A DNA stretch of 64,000 nucleotides, taken from positions 29,111-93,110 of the forward strand of contig NZ_NPFY01000034.1 of NCBI RefSeq assembly GCF_002259415.1. Direction: 5' to 3'. Below are positions 42,703 through 50,854 of this stretch, one piece after another; the stretch's first letter is position 1; each line of letters begins with the position of its first letter. The DNA comes from Rhodococcus sp. 14-2470-1b. GTDB taxonomy: Bacteria; Actinomycetota; Actinomycetes; Mycobacteriales; Mycobacteriaceae. The notes under the pieces are model-generated. The model had not been told where the DNA came from. It saw only the letters and a list, made by a program, of their open reading frames with translations, and made no database searches. The translations under genes were made by a program, and so were the position numbers.

Positions 42703-43306
42703 TCAGTTCCTTTCATCGGATTGCGGTTCGATTGCAACCGCAAGTTTCGAGATCGCAGCACTGCGGACGGATGTGGACGTGACTTCATGGTGCAGGTGGA
42801 TGAGACAAGGCGGCGTTATCAGAGTGTGAATCCCAGAACTCGGCCGAGCAAGCGCTTCTTCAACGCACGGGTGCATGTTGAGTCGTACGTGAACGGTGGC
42901 GGCGGTCGAAAGATTGGTCCGATGCAACATGCAGCACTTGAAATGACATAATGTAGATTATCGGCAAAACGACGACCACTGGGTAAGCCGGTATAGCCGC
43001 TCACTGATCGACCAACCGCTCACTGATCGACCAACCGCTCACTGATCGACCAACCACTCAGTGATCGACCAACCCGTTCAGGTGGACACTGTGCCGCGCC
43101 TTGGCTCGGATCGACGATCGACACGACGATGCCGTGCCCCGGCTGATACCTTCATCGTCCGCGTGCAGCCATGCGAAATGTCTCCTCGTGGCAGCGCGAC
43201 CTCCGAGTCGGAACCCTTGGCCGCTTCCCTGTAACACTGCCACTCTCCGTTATTTCGTCACAGTGACGAAACGTACGGGTTGTCGCGGTCGCCGCCACGC
43301 GTCGAG
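42703..43306. other. Gene-poor intergenic stretch with repeat array
   Basis: About 600 nt between the hydrolase start and the DUF6328 stop. Base composition is lower in GC than the surroundings at 42930-42990. It contains the 19-bp array listed separately. Short open frames on both strands show no similarity, ribosome site or codon bias, so I call no gene here. Confidence 0.6.
42997..43072. repeat. 19-bp tandem repeat, four copies
   Basis: Unit CCGCTCACTGATCGACCAA at 42997-43015, 43016-43034 and 43035-43053 (identical) and 43054-43072 (two changes). There are no spacers, so it is not a CRISPR array. It lies about 235 nt 3' of the DUF6328 gene. Confidence 0.95.
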
Positions 43307-43801
43307 TCATGTCGTCCGGTATGCGCGAGGCAGAACGAACCAGAATCCGATCATGATCACCGCGACTATGACGGCTGCCGGTAATGCCGCACTCAGGCCG
43401 AGGACTATCTCGAATGTCAAGGCAACAGCTCCGATCAACGTGATACCCAGCATTACGATGCCGCTGATCGCGAGCGTGTTGCCCACTCGCACCAGCACAC
43501 CGATTGCACGCTGACGAAACAGCAATCGATGCATGCCCACCGGCGCAACCAGCAGTATTGTCGCGAGAATCGACGCCGATACGGTCACGAGATACACGAT
43601 GTGGCCCGCTGAGGAGAGATCGTCGAACCGACCCTGGAACGGCAAGGTGAGCAGAAATCCCGTCAGCAGCTGGACGCCGGTCTGGACGACTCGTAGCTCC
43701 TGCAACAGTGCGAGCCAGTTTCTGTCGAGCTGCTGGGTGGGAGTTTCGTTGCGCGCCTTGCCGTTCCATTCGAGGTGATCCGGATCCTCGTCAGTGCTCA
43801 T
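43307..43801 (-). CDS. DUF6328 family membrane protein
   Basis: 164 residues with four transmembrane helices (VQLLTGFLLTLPF, GHIVYLVTVSASILATILLVAPV, TLAISGIVMLGITLIGAVALTFEI, AAVIVAVIMIGFWFVL). The N-terminal cytosolic part ETPTQQLDRNWLALLQELRVVQTG is the conserved DUF6328 region. The function is unknown. ATG at 43801; 26 nt downstream of the TerB-like gene stop on the same strand, so an operon with it is possible. Confidence 0.85.
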   Translation of the reverse strand: MSTDEDPDHLEWNGKARNETPTQQLDRNWLALLQELRVVQTGVQLLTGFLLTLPFQGRFDDLSSAGHIVYLVTVSASILATILLVAPVGMHRLLFRQRAIGVLVRVGNTLAISGIVMLGITLIGAVALTFEIVLGLSAALPAAVIVAVIMIGFWFVLPRAYRTT

Positions 43802-43827
43802 TGCATCAGACTAGCTGCGGAGACTAC

Positions 43828-44283
43828 TCAGAGTTCGAATTCGCTGGGGTCGATTCCTACGGCGAAGCACGCGTTCTTGACAGCGGCTTTCTCGTGATCG
43901 TCGAAGTGTCCATCGGCACCGCCGATGATGATCCCGATCTGGATCACCGCACGAGCTTGATCCGGTTTGCCCTTCAACTTGGCGATGGTCGCTGTCGCCT
44001 CCACCTTGCCGAAGTCGAAATCACCGGCAAGTTTGTCGCAGTACCAGTCGAACTTCTGGCGAAGCTCCTCGGCGGGGAAAACTTTGAGAGCTTCGTTACC
44101 GGAGATCAGTGCCGCAGTCTTCTGCCGCTCGGCCGGATCGATGCTGCCATCGGCCGCAGCGATCAGCGCGCACATCGCCATACTGCCGTTCGCGAATTCC
44201 TTGTTCTTGAACTGGACGGTCTTGGTCTGCAACTGCCCGTTCAGTTCGGTGGCCTTCGCCTTCAACTGGTCCCAGAAAGCCAT
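43828..44283 (-). CDS. TerB-like tellurite-resistance family protein
   Basis: 151 residues, all-helical, with the two TerB acidic metal-binding repeats: MCALIAAADGSIDPAERQKT and IGIIIGGADGHFDDHEKAAV. Begins MAFWDQLKAKATELNGQLQ. TerB proteins bind divalent metal and sit at the membrane in stress-response complexes. The other ter genes are not in the window. ATG at 44283 with GAAGGA upstream; the frame extends further but without similarity. Divergent from the amidase. Confidence 0.9.
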   Translation of the reverse strand: MAFWDQLKAKATELNGQLQTKTVQFKNKEFANGSMAMCALIAAADGSIDPAERQKTAALISGNEALKVFPAEELRQKFDWYCDKLAGDFDFGKVEATATIAKLKGKPDQARAVIQIGIIIGGADGHFDDHEKAAVKNACFAVGIDPSEFEL

Positions 44284-44452
44284 GACATTCCTTCGCTCGC
44301 GTTGCCTGGACCGCACTCTCCGTGCGGTCGCCACCATTGTGCCCGTCGGTCGACCGGTTTGCCGGAATCGCCTCCGCGATCTCGGCGAGCGATCCGTGAT
44401 CTCTGTGCACGACTTCGGCCCCGACAGAATTCGCCGGCAGTAGGATCGGCGC

Positions 44453-45943
44453 GTGAACCTCGAGGAGTACGTGTCCAAGGACGCAACCGAACTCGCATCC
44501 CTGGTGGCGGCCGGCGAGGTCACCGCGTCAGAGTTGTTGGAACTGGCTCGCCGACGCGCCTACGACGTCGACGGCAAGCTCAACTCGATCGTGGCTCGAA
44601 CCGATTCCGCAGCAGACGACGCGGCGCAGACGCTCGGCCGCGGACCCTTCGCGGGTGTTCCGTTTCTGCTGAAGGACCTGGCACAGGAATACAAGGGGTA
44701 CCCGACGTCCTACGGGTCGCGTTCGCTTGCCGATGACATCGCGACCGAGAATTCGTTGATCACTCAGCGATTCCTGGACGCAGGTCTTGTCGTCTTCGGT
44801 AAGACCAACACACCGGAACTCGGTGCCAAGGGCGTCACGGAATCGGACTACTGGGGTCCGGCACGCAATCCGTGGAACCTGCACCGAACACCCGGGGGTT
44901 CGTCGGGTGGTTCGGGTGCGGCCGTTGCCGCCGGGATCGTTCCAGCGGCCGGCGCGAACGATGGCGGCGGTTCCATACGAATACCGGCCGCATGCAACGG
45001 TCTCGTCGGACTGAAGTTGAGTCGGGGGTTGTCGCCGTACGGACCGCAGACCGGCGAAATCATGTTCGGGATGGTCAGTCAGGGCGTCGTCAGCCGAACG
45101 GTCCGCGACAGTGCGGCGCTCTACGATGCCATCGTCGGCCCGGACCCGAATGCCGGCTATCTTGCCCAGTTCCCGACCGAGCGATTCGTCGACGCCATAC
45201 GCAGCCGCCCGACCGGTCTTCGAATCGGGTGGTCCACGTCGTCGACCGTGAATCCGTCACCGCACCCGGAGGCTGTGGCGGCCGTGGAACACACGGCCGC
45301 GCTGCTGGAAGAACTCGGCCACCATGTCGAAGAAGTTCCTCAGCCGTACGACGACTGGGCACTGTCACGTGACTTTCTGACGATCTGGTTCGCGCAGGTG
45401 TACGCGCAGGTAGCCGAGATCAAGGCCAGGACCGGCGCAAAGAATTCCGATTTCGAGGCGGACACGCTCGCCGTGGCCGAGTACGGCCGCCACACCGGAT
45501 TCGTGGCCCCGGTAGCAGCGCTCGAGAACACGAAGGTCTACACGCAGTCGCTCGCAGCGTTCCATCGAGAGTTCGATTTTCTCCTCACTCCGACCTTGGC
45601 TACTCCCCCGCTTCGCATCGGTGCTGCCTCGACTCCGCCGCTGATGCAGCGAGCGGCGCGAGCGGCGGGTGTTCTTCGCGCCGGAAGGATCATGGATCTG
45701 ACAGGGATTCTCGACGATGTCGTCCAGAACAACCTCGGGTGGGTTCCATACACCCAGCTCGCCAACGTCACCGGCCGACCTGCAATCAGTGTCCCGGTCC
45801 ACTGGACCTCGGACGGCTTACCGCTCGGCGTCCAATTCGTCGGACACCTCGGCTCCGACGGCGCTCTCCTTCGGCTTGCTGCGCAGATCGAAGAGGCCGC
45901 TCCGTGGATTCACCGCTTTCCTGCAACTGACACGCCCGTCTGA
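44453..45943 (+). CDS. Amidase (amidase-signature family)
   Basis: 496 residues. Ser-cisSer-Lys triad: Lys74 in PFLLKDLAQ, cis-Ser150/151 in TPGGSSGGSGAA and nucleophile Ser174 in NDGGGSIRIPAA. Usual length for the family. Ends with NVTGRPAISVPVHWTSDGLPLGVQFVG, typical of broad-specificity amidases. It hydrolyses carboxamides to acid and ammonia; no gatB-like neighbours are present, so it is not the tRNA amidotransferase. GTG start. Confidence 0.95.
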   Translation: MNLEEYVSKDATELASLVAAGEVTASELLELARRRAYDVDGKLNSIVARTDSAADDAAQTLGRGPFAGVPFLLKDLAQEYKGYPTSYGSRSLADDIATENSLITQRFLDAGLVVFGKTNTPELGAKGVTESDYWGPARNPWNLHRTPGGSSGGSGAAVAAGIVPAAGANDGGGSIRIPAACNGLVGLKLSRGLSPYGPQTGEIMFGMVSQGVVSRTVRDSAALYDAIVGPDPNAGYLAQFPTERFVDAIRSRPTGLRIGWSTSSTVNPSPHPEAVAAVEHTAALLEELGHHVEEVPQPYDDWALSRDFLTIWFAQVYAQVAEIKARTGAKNSDFEADTLAVAEYGRHTGFVAPVAALENTKVYTQSLAAFHREFDFLLTPTLATPPLRIGAASTPPLMQRAARAAGVLRAGRIMDLTGILDDVVQNNLGWVPYTQLANVTGRPAISVPVHWTSDGLPLGVQFVGHLGSDGALLRLAAQIEEAAPWIHRFPATDTPV

Positions 45944-45979
45944 GGAACGCGCCCGTTTGACGGGTGCGGGCTCCGGTTA

Positions 45980-46018
45980 TCTCGTGTCCGACAGCGATGC
46001 ACACAGCCGGACACGAGA
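45980..46018. promoter_or_regulatory. Inverted repeat upstream of the SAP-like gene
   Basis: TCTCGTGTCCG (45980-45990) and CGGACACGAGA (46008-46018), perfect 11-bp arms with a 17-nt spacer. It lies 12 nt before the ATG at 46031 and overlaps the region of the ribosome site. It may be an operator or a leader hairpin, or end the amidase transcript. Confidence 0.4.
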
Positions 46019-46030
46019 CAAGGAGAAGAC

Positions 46031-46309
46031 ATGGCGGCCGACGAGTCCAGTAGCTCTCAGCCTCAGCTGAAGGACGAGGATCTCTACGAGAAACTGCGCG
46101 AGGAGGGCAACTCCAAGGAGAAGGCGGCGCGGATCTCCAATGCCGCTGCCAACGAGGGTCGTTCCACGATCGGCGCGAAGGGCGGCGAATCGGGCTCGTA
46201 CGAGGACTGGACCGTCGACGAGCTGAAGTCACGCGCCAAGGAACTGGGTATCGAGGGGTACTCCGACCTCAGGAAAGCAGAGCTGATCGACACGCTCAGG
46301 GAGCACTGA
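46031..46309 (+). CDS. Small Rho-N/SAP-like nucleic-acid-binding protein (DUF7218-like)
   Basis: 92 residues. N-terminal KDEDLYEKLREEGNSKEKAARISNAAANEGRS, common in small actinobacterial DUF7218 proteins, and a C-terminal Rho-N/SAP helix-extended-helix WTVDELKSRAKELGIEGYSDLRKAELIDTLREH that binds DNA or RNA. Highly charged and soluble. AAGGAG 6 nt before the ATG. Often stress-related; exact role unknown. Confidence 0.85.
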   Translation: MAADESSSSQPQLKDEDLYEKLREEGNSKEKAARISNAAANEGRSTIGAKGGESGSYEDWTVDELKSRAKELGIEGYSDLRKAELIDTLREH

Positions 46310-46335
46310 CCTCGGACATCGGCCCGGTGGCGGCC

Positions 46336-46680
46336 TCAACTCCGGAGATACGCCAAGATATTCGGTGTAACCGCATCGGTGATGTCCTGGTACGCATCGT
46401 GCTTGGTCAGGAACTTGGCCACCAGCGGGCACACCGGAACGATGCGACGTCCTTGCGCACGGACATCGTCGAGGGCAGCAGTCACCAGAACCGAACTCAG
46501 ACCATGGCCGGCGTAGGCGTCGTCGATCTCGGTGTGGAAGAAGATTTTTTGCTCGCCATGGTCACGAAACTCGGTGAACCCGATGACTTGTCCGTCGAGT
46601 ACGAGCGTGTAACGCCGCCCGTCCGTATCTTCCGAGACGACCACCCGATCGCGGATATCGTGCTGCTCGTTGCTCATCAT
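46336..46680 (-). CDS. Small GNAT-family N-acetyltransferase (YjdJ-like)
   Basis: 114 residues, a minimal GNAT domain: GRRYTLVLDGQVIGFTEF, FFHTEIDDAYAGHGLSSVLVTAALDDVRAQGRRIVPVCPLVAKFL. The acetyl-CoA loop is AGHGLSS. The ATG at 46680 overlaps the stop of the upstream AhpD-like gene (ATGA), showing translational coupling; a second ATG follows directly at 46677. The two probably share the palindromic operator at 47218-47245. Confidence 0.88.
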   Translation of the reverse strand: MMSNEQHDIRDRVVVSEDTDGRRYTLVLDGQVIGFTEFRDHGEQKIFFHTEIDDAYAGHGLSSVLVTAALDDVRAQGRRIVPVCPLVAKFLTKHDAYQDITDAVTPNILAYLRS

Positions 46681-47171
46681 TTCCCTTTCGGCGAGGTCGT
46701 ATCGGCGTGCGGACGAACCTGATGCCGACTCACGATGGAGATTCGATTGAACGCATTCATCGCTATCGCAACCCAGCTGACGGCGGCTACCTCGACCTCG
46801 GTCAGAATACTGCTTGCTGCTGCGTAATCGCGGTCCTGATCGACGGAACCAGGAAGCCGAGTCACGGACTCGACCAAGGTGAGCGCAGCGCGCTCCTTGT
46901 CGCTGAACAGTGTCGTCTCGCGCCACGCAGGCAGCACCGCGAGCCGCTGAGTGCTCTCGCCGGCCTCCAGCGCAGCGGTCGAGTGAACGTCGAGGCAGTA
47001 GGCGCACCCGTTGATCTGAGACACGCGGACGTTCAGCAACTCGACGAACCGTCGATCCATCCCCGCGGTGCCGGTCGCAGTACGAACAGCTTTGGCGACT
47101 GCCAGTTGAGCTTTGAACACGTCTGGATTCGCTTTGTCCAGCAGGACCCGGCGAGGATTGGCTTCGGACAA
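46677..47171 (-). CDS. Carboxymuconolactone decarboxylase / AhpD-like alkylhydroperoxidase
   Basis: 164 residues. AhpD-type active site E-x(10)-C-x2-C-x3-H: Glu45 in FVELLNVRVSQINGCAYCLDVH, Cys56, Cys59, His63. These enzymes reduce organic peroxides or act on lactones. Start is uncertain: the frame is open up to 47237, but a palindromic operator lies at 47218-47245, so I chose the TTG at 47171 with GAAAGGGA just upstream; no ATG is available in the N-terminal region. Coupled to the GNAT gene. Confidence 0.85.
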   Translation of the reverse strand: MSEANPRRVLLDKANPDVFKAQLAVAKAVRTATGTAGMDRRFVELLNVRVSQINGCAYCLDVHSTAALEAGESTQRLAVLPAWRETTLFSDKERAALTLVESVTRLPGSVDQDRDYAAASSILTEVEVAAVSWVAIAMNAFNRISIVSRHQVRPHADTTSPKGK

Positions 47172-47217
47172 CGGATCCCTTTCGACGATGCGGTGGACGT
47201 GCGCGGTCAACGATAAC

Positions 47218-47245
47218 CCATGTAGTTGACGTTGCAACTACATGG
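47218..47245. promoter_or_regulatory. Palindromic operator-like site before the AhpD-like/GNAT operon
   Basis: CCATGTAGTTG (47218-47228) and CAACTACATGG (47235-47245), perfect 11-bp arms with a 6-nt centre. It lies about 50 nt upstream of the chosen AhpD-like start. Dyads of TAGTTG/CAACTA type are bound by MarR or HxlR regulators that respond to oxidants or phenolics. No such regulator is adjacent. Confidence 0.6.
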
Positions 47246-47268
47246 TGGAGATCTGAAGTCGACGTCGG

Positions 47269-47601
47269 TCAGCGCAGCCGCTCGGCATCCCGAGCGAGAG
47301 AGACGAGATCTCCGCACAACCGCGCGAGCTCGTCCATGCCGGCCCCTTCGGCCACAGCCGTCGCGACGTCCTCGGCTGCGCATCGAACCTCGAAGTTGCG
47401 GTCGATCAGCGCTGATGCCTCGTCCGCACTCAGCACCACGGCGTCCTCGGGGATCGACGTTCCCTTGACCGCCGACCTGTGTTCGTAGGCCCGCTGCCGA
47501 CACGACTGCCTGCAGTACCGCCTGCGCCGCCCCATGCCGCCGTCGGCGACGTCCCGCCCACACCAGGCACAAGCGTGCACGCGACGCGACTTCACCGACA
47601 T
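47269..47601 (-). CDS. Small zinc-ribbon-like protein
   Basis: 110 residues. An N-terminal Cys cluster, HACAWCGRDVADGGMGRRRRYC and SCRQRAYEHR, gives a C-x2-C...C-x3-C zinc site in a basic context, followed by an acidic helical C-terminal half (AAEDVATAVAEGAGMDELARLCGDL). Likely nucleic-acid-binding or a protein partner in the transcription machinery; divergent from rbpA. The ATG at 47601 is used because upstream sequence in the same frame is unconserved and overlaps the rbpA promoter. Confidence 0.7.
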   Translation of the reverse strand: MSVKSRRVHACAWCGRDVADGGMGRRRRYCRQSCRQRAYEHRSAVKGTSIPEDAVVLSADEASALIDRNFEVRCAAEDVATAVAEGAGMDELARLCGDLVSLARDAERLR

Positions 47602-47689
47602 GCCGACGAGCCTACGACGGTGTGGCGGTAGAATGGCGCAAACGTGTCTGCGGGTCGGCTCGTGTCGTGCGAACGTCGGTCCCGTGGCC

Positions 47690-47716
47690 GGGAACGATTC
47701 GCCGCGCCGGCGCGTT
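47690..47716 (+). promoter_or_regulatory. Sigma-R/SigH-type promoter of rbpA
   Basis: GGGAAC (47690-47695), an 18-nt spacer, then GTT (47714-47716), a match to the disulfide-stress sigma factor consensus GGGAAY-N18-GTT. It lies 70 nt upstream of the rbpA ATG. In Streptomyces rbpA is known to be in the sigma-R regulon. Confidence 0.65.
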
Positions 47717-47785
47717 GTACATCCGTGAGTCGAATGCAGTGCGCGCTGCGGACGAGCACGCACTATCGAGGGAGAGGACGCCACA

Positions 47786-48124
47786 ATGGCAGATCGAGTA
47801 CTACGAGGTAGCCGACTCGGCGCCGTGAGCTACGAGACCGACCGCGACCACGACCTTGCGCCACGCCGCGTTGCGCGTTACCGCTGCGACAACGGTGAGG
47901 AGTTCGATGTCCCGTTCGCGGACGACGCCGAAATCCCCGGAACGTGGCAGTGCCGTAACGGTTTGGAAGGTTCACTCATCGAGGGCACCGCTCCCGAGGC
48001 CAAGAAGGTCAAGCCGCCCCGTACCCATTGGGACATGCTTCTCGAGCGTCGGTCGGTCGAGGAACTGGAAGAATTGCTCAAGGAGCGTATGGACCTGTTG
48101 AAGGTCAAGCGCCGCGGCGCCTGA
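47786..48124 (+). CDS. rbpA: RNA polymerase-binding protein RbpA
   Basis: 112 residues, full length. Begins MADRVLRGSRLGAVSYETDRD, core domain VARYRCDNGEEFDVPFADDAEIPGTWQCRNG (the zinc/beta-barrel domain), basic linker KKVKPPRTHWDMLLERRS and the sigma-interaction domain VEELEELLKERMDLL. It stabilises RNAP open complexes with the principal sigma factor and raises tolerance to rifampicin. Behind a sigma-R-like promoter and closed by a strong intrinsic terminator. Confidence 0.97.
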   Translation: MADRVLRGSRLGAVSYETDRDHDLAPRRVARYRCDNGEEFDVPFADDAEIPGTWQCRNGLEGSLIEGTAPEAKKVKPPRTHWDMLLERRSVEELEELLKERMDLLKVKRRGA

Positions 48125-48143
48125 TCCAGGGAAAGTTCCCGAG

Positions 48144-48189
48144 AAACCGCACTTGCCGAATTCAAAACATTCGGCAAGTGCGGTTTTTT
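48144..48189 (+). terminator. Intrinsic terminator of rbpA
   Basis: 17-bp arms (48144-48160 and 48170-48186) with a 9-nt loop and a T-run at 48184-48189, 19 nt after the stop. The only classical hairpin-plus-U terminator seen in the window. The following 222 nt up to the chorismate mutase gene hold no gene. Confidence 0.92.
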
Positions 48190-48411
48190 GCGTTTGTACG
48201 GAACGAAAGTCCGTTTGCTTCACTCGCTGACTGCAATAGAGCAACATTCGTCACCTCGGAAGTGAATTCAGGCGGACGAGATGCGATTATTGTTGACACG
48301 ATTCGCTCGATCTTTCGCAGGTAACGGTCCCTCGGGACGATGCGATCAACAATCGAGCGAATACACTAAACAGTCGCAGTTCCGGACTGCTGAACGAGGG
48401 GGCAACTACAC

Positions 48412-48747
48412 GTGACCGACGAGCCCGGCAGTCAACTCGAATCGCTACGCGGTGAGCTCGATGCTCTCGACGCTCGTATTCTCGAGTCCATTCGGCACCG
48501 CATCGAAATCTGCTCGAAAGTTGCGTTGGTCAAGCGCGAGTTCGACATTCCGATGATGCAGCCCGGCCGTGTCGGGGTGGTACAGGACCGCGCACGCGCA
48601 TTCGCCCGCGAGCACGGGTTGTCGGAAGATTTCCTGACCTCCGTCTACGACCTCCTGATCGGCGAAGCATGCCGGGTGGAGGACCTCATCATCGACGACC
48701 TCGAGAGCACCAGTGCGGACGTGTCCGTCGGCGAACGTGGCCGGTGA
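48412..48747 (+). CDS. AroQ-type chorismate mutase, PapB/CmlD-like
   Basis: 111 residues, all-helical: LRGELDALDARILESIRHRIEICSKVALVKREFDIPMMQPGRVGVVQDRARAFAREHGLSEDFL, then YDLLIGEACRVEDLII. Arg and Lys active-site residues (R28-like, K41-like) are kept. The combination PMMQPGRV...HGL...CRVEDL is, as I remember them, that of 4-amino-4-deoxychorismate mutases (PapB, CmlD) of 4-aminophenylalanine pathways and unlike the mycobacterial housekeeping mutase. GTG start; the PabAB gene follows after 7 nt, suggesting that aminodeoxychorismate made by the one is rearranged by the other. Confidence 0.78.
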   Translation: MTDEPGSQLESLRGELDALDARILESIRHRIEICSKVALVKREFDIPMMQPGRVGVVQDRARAFAREHGLSEDFLTSVYDLLIGEACRVEDLIIDDLESTSADVSVGERGR

Positions 48748-48754
48748 TGACACC

Positions 48755-50818
48755 ATGCCCGTGCGAACCCTCCTGATCGACAATTACGATTCGTTCACCT
48801 ACAACCTCTACAGCTTGCTCTGCGAGGTCAACGGGATCGAACCTGTCGTCGTACGCAACGACGTCGACTGGAATTCCCTGCCGCTCGGCGATTTCGACAA
48901 CGTCGTCGTCTCCCCCGGACCCGGCCGTCCGAGCACACCCCACGACCTCGGCATCAGCGCGCGAGCGATCACCGAACTCGACCTACCGATTCTGGGCGTG
49001 TGTCTCGGTCACCAGGCGTTGTGTCATCTTCTCGGCGGCGAGGTCGACCTGGCGCCGACACCGATGCACGGCAGGCTCTCCGACATCACCCACGACGGAA
49101 GCGGTCTGTTCGCCGGTATACCGTCGCCGTACTCGGTCGTGCGTTATCACTCCTTGACGGCCACAGCCCTGCCCGACGAGCTCGAGGCGTGCGCGTGGAC
49201 CGACGACGGCCTGGTCATGGCCGTCCGTCACACGTCCCGTCCCATGTGGGGCGTTCAGTTCCATCCGGAGTCGATCAGCACCGAGTACGGACGCGAACTA
49301 CTGTCCAACTTCCGCGACCTCACTCGCGAGACCATGCACGCTCCCCCCGCTCCCCCGCGGTCTCGATACTCGATCGAAAGCCGTTGCATCGAGGGAACTT
49401 TCGACACGCAGAGAGTGTTCGAACTTCTGTATGCGACCGGCCCCAACGCGTTCTGGCTCGACGGAAGCTCGGCAGTGGAGCCGGATTCACGGTTCACCAT
49501 CATGGGTGACTGCTCGGGACCTCTCGCGGAGTACCTCACCTATCGCGTGGCCGAGCGTCGTGTCGACGTACACCGGCCCGACGGTTCGATGGAGTCGTTC
49601 GACTCGACGTTCTTCGACTACTTGAACGGCCAGTTGCAGCAACGTGCCGTGCCTGCTTTGCACGACCTGCCTTTCGCATTCGGGCTGGGGTATATCGGCT
49701 ATCTCGGGTACGAGTTGAAAGCCGACGTCGGCGGTCAACTGGTACATACCTCCGCGACACCGGACGCATCGATGGTCTTCGCCGACCGTGCACTTGTGTT
49801 CGACCACGAGGCCGGGAACTGTTACGCACTTGCACTGGTGACCGAATACGGCGACGCGACGACGTCGGCCTGGTTCCAGACCGTGGCCGACGCCTTGGCC
49901 TCGATCGGCGAGGAGGTCGAGAGCGCCGAGCCCGAGCCTGTTCCTTTGCTTGCGCCGGAATTCGAGACCGCCCTCCACCTTCGGCACGATCGGGAGAGGT
50001 ACCTCGGGCTCATCGAGCAGTGTCTTGCGGACATCACGAGCGGTGAGACCTACGAGGTGTGCCTGACGAACGTCGCGACTCTCCCCGGTCCCATCGATGC
50101 CTTGGAAACGTACACGTATCTGCGAGAGATCAATCCGACTCCATACAGCGCGTTTCTCGGTTTCGACGATCTGTCGGTCGCGAGTGCCTCTCCCGAGCGG
50201 TTCCTGCGAATCGACGCCGACCGAGTGGTCGAGTCCAAGCCCATCAAGGGAACCCGTCCGCGGGGCAGCACTCCCGAACAGGACGAGCGTCTTCGGTCCG
50301 ATCTGGTCGGAAACGAGAAGGACAAGGCCGAGAACCTGATGATCGTCGACCTGGTTCGTAACGACCTGGCGCAGGTCTGCGTGCCGGGTTCGGTCCACGT
50401 GCCGAAGCTGTTCGATGTCGAGACCTACGCCCCGGTACATCAACTGGTCTCGACCGTGCGTGGACGGCTACGCGACGACGCATCCGCGGTGGACTGCATC
50501 AGCGCCGCTTTCCCGGGTGGCTCGATGACGGGTGCACCCAAGATTCGGACCATGGCGATCATCGACAAGCTCGAAGACGGGCCACGTGGTGTCTATTCCG
50601 GTGCGATCGGCTATTTCTCGTTGACCGGTTCGGCCGACTTCTCGATTGTCATCAGGACGATCGTCTCCACCGAACACGAGGTGACGTTCGGTGTCGGCGG
50701 CGCGATAGTCGCCCTGTCGGACCCGGAAGAGGAATTCCAGGAGACGATGGTCAAGGCGGTGTCGATGCGTCGCGCGCTCGCGCACGGCACGAAAAGGGAG
50801 GACCGTTCCGGCGAGTGA
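48755..50818 (+). CDS. Fused aminodeoxychorismate synthase (PabA-PabB), PapA-like
   Basis: 687 residues. Residues 1-195 are a class I glutamine amidotransferase: LLIDNYDSFTYNL, oxyanion VVSPGPGRP, nucleophile Cys83 in GVCLGHQAL and His170/Glu172 in QFHPES. Residues about 215-685 are the chorismate-binding synthase, with PIKGTRPRG near 496; Lys in PIKGT is the mark of aminodeoxychorismate synthases against PIAGT of anthranilate synthases. FPGGSMTGAPKIRTM closes the site. It converts chorismate and glutamine to 4-amino-4-deoxychorismate, for folate or for 4-aminophenylalanine. The fused form and the coupled mutase upstream favour the latter. Confidence 0.9.
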   Translation: MPVRTLLIDNYDSFTYNLYSLLCEVNGIEPVVVRNDVDWNSLPLGDFDNVVVSPGPGRPSTPHDLGISARAITELDLPILGVCLGHQALCHLLGGEVDLAPTPMHGRLSDITHDGSGLFAGIPSPYSVVRYHSLTATALPDELEACAWTDDGLVMAVRHTSRPMWGVQFHPESISTEYGRELLSNFRDLTRETMHAPPAPPRSRYSIESRCIEGTFDTQRVFELLYATGPNAFWLDGSSAVEPDSRFTIMGDCSGPLAEYLTYRVAERRVDVHRPDGSMESFDSTFFDYLNGQLQQRAVPALHDLPFAFGLGYIGYLGYELKADVGGQLVHTSATPDASMVFADRALVFDHEAGNCYALALVTEYGDATTSAWFQTVADALASIGEEVESAEPEPVPLLAPEFETALHLRHDRERYLGLIEQCLADITSGETYEVCLTNVATLPGPIDALETYTYLREINPTPYSAFLGFDDLSVASASPERFLRIDADRVVESKPIKGTRPRGSTPEQDERLRSDLVGNEKDKAENLMIVDLVRNDLAQVCVPGSVHVPKLFDVETYAPVHQLVSTVRGRLRDDASAVDCISAAFPGGSMTGAPKIRTMAIIDKLEDGPRGVYSGAIGYFSLTGSADFSIVIRTIVSTEHEVTFGVGGAIVALSDPEEEFQETMVKAVSMRRALAHGTKREDRSGE

Positions 50819-50854
50819 CGCCGGCCCGGTCCTCCCGTGGAGATTCGATGCCTG

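Noticed and set aside
42997..43072. A possible CRISPR array
   Set aside because: The 19-bp units are directly adjacent without spacers, and no cas gene is present in the window. The same holds for the other tandem arrays.
47207..47572. A minus-strand frame of 121 codons overlapping the zinc-ribbon gene
   Set aside because: Different frame from the Cys-cluster protein, Gly/Arg-rich, and it runs into the palindromic operator.
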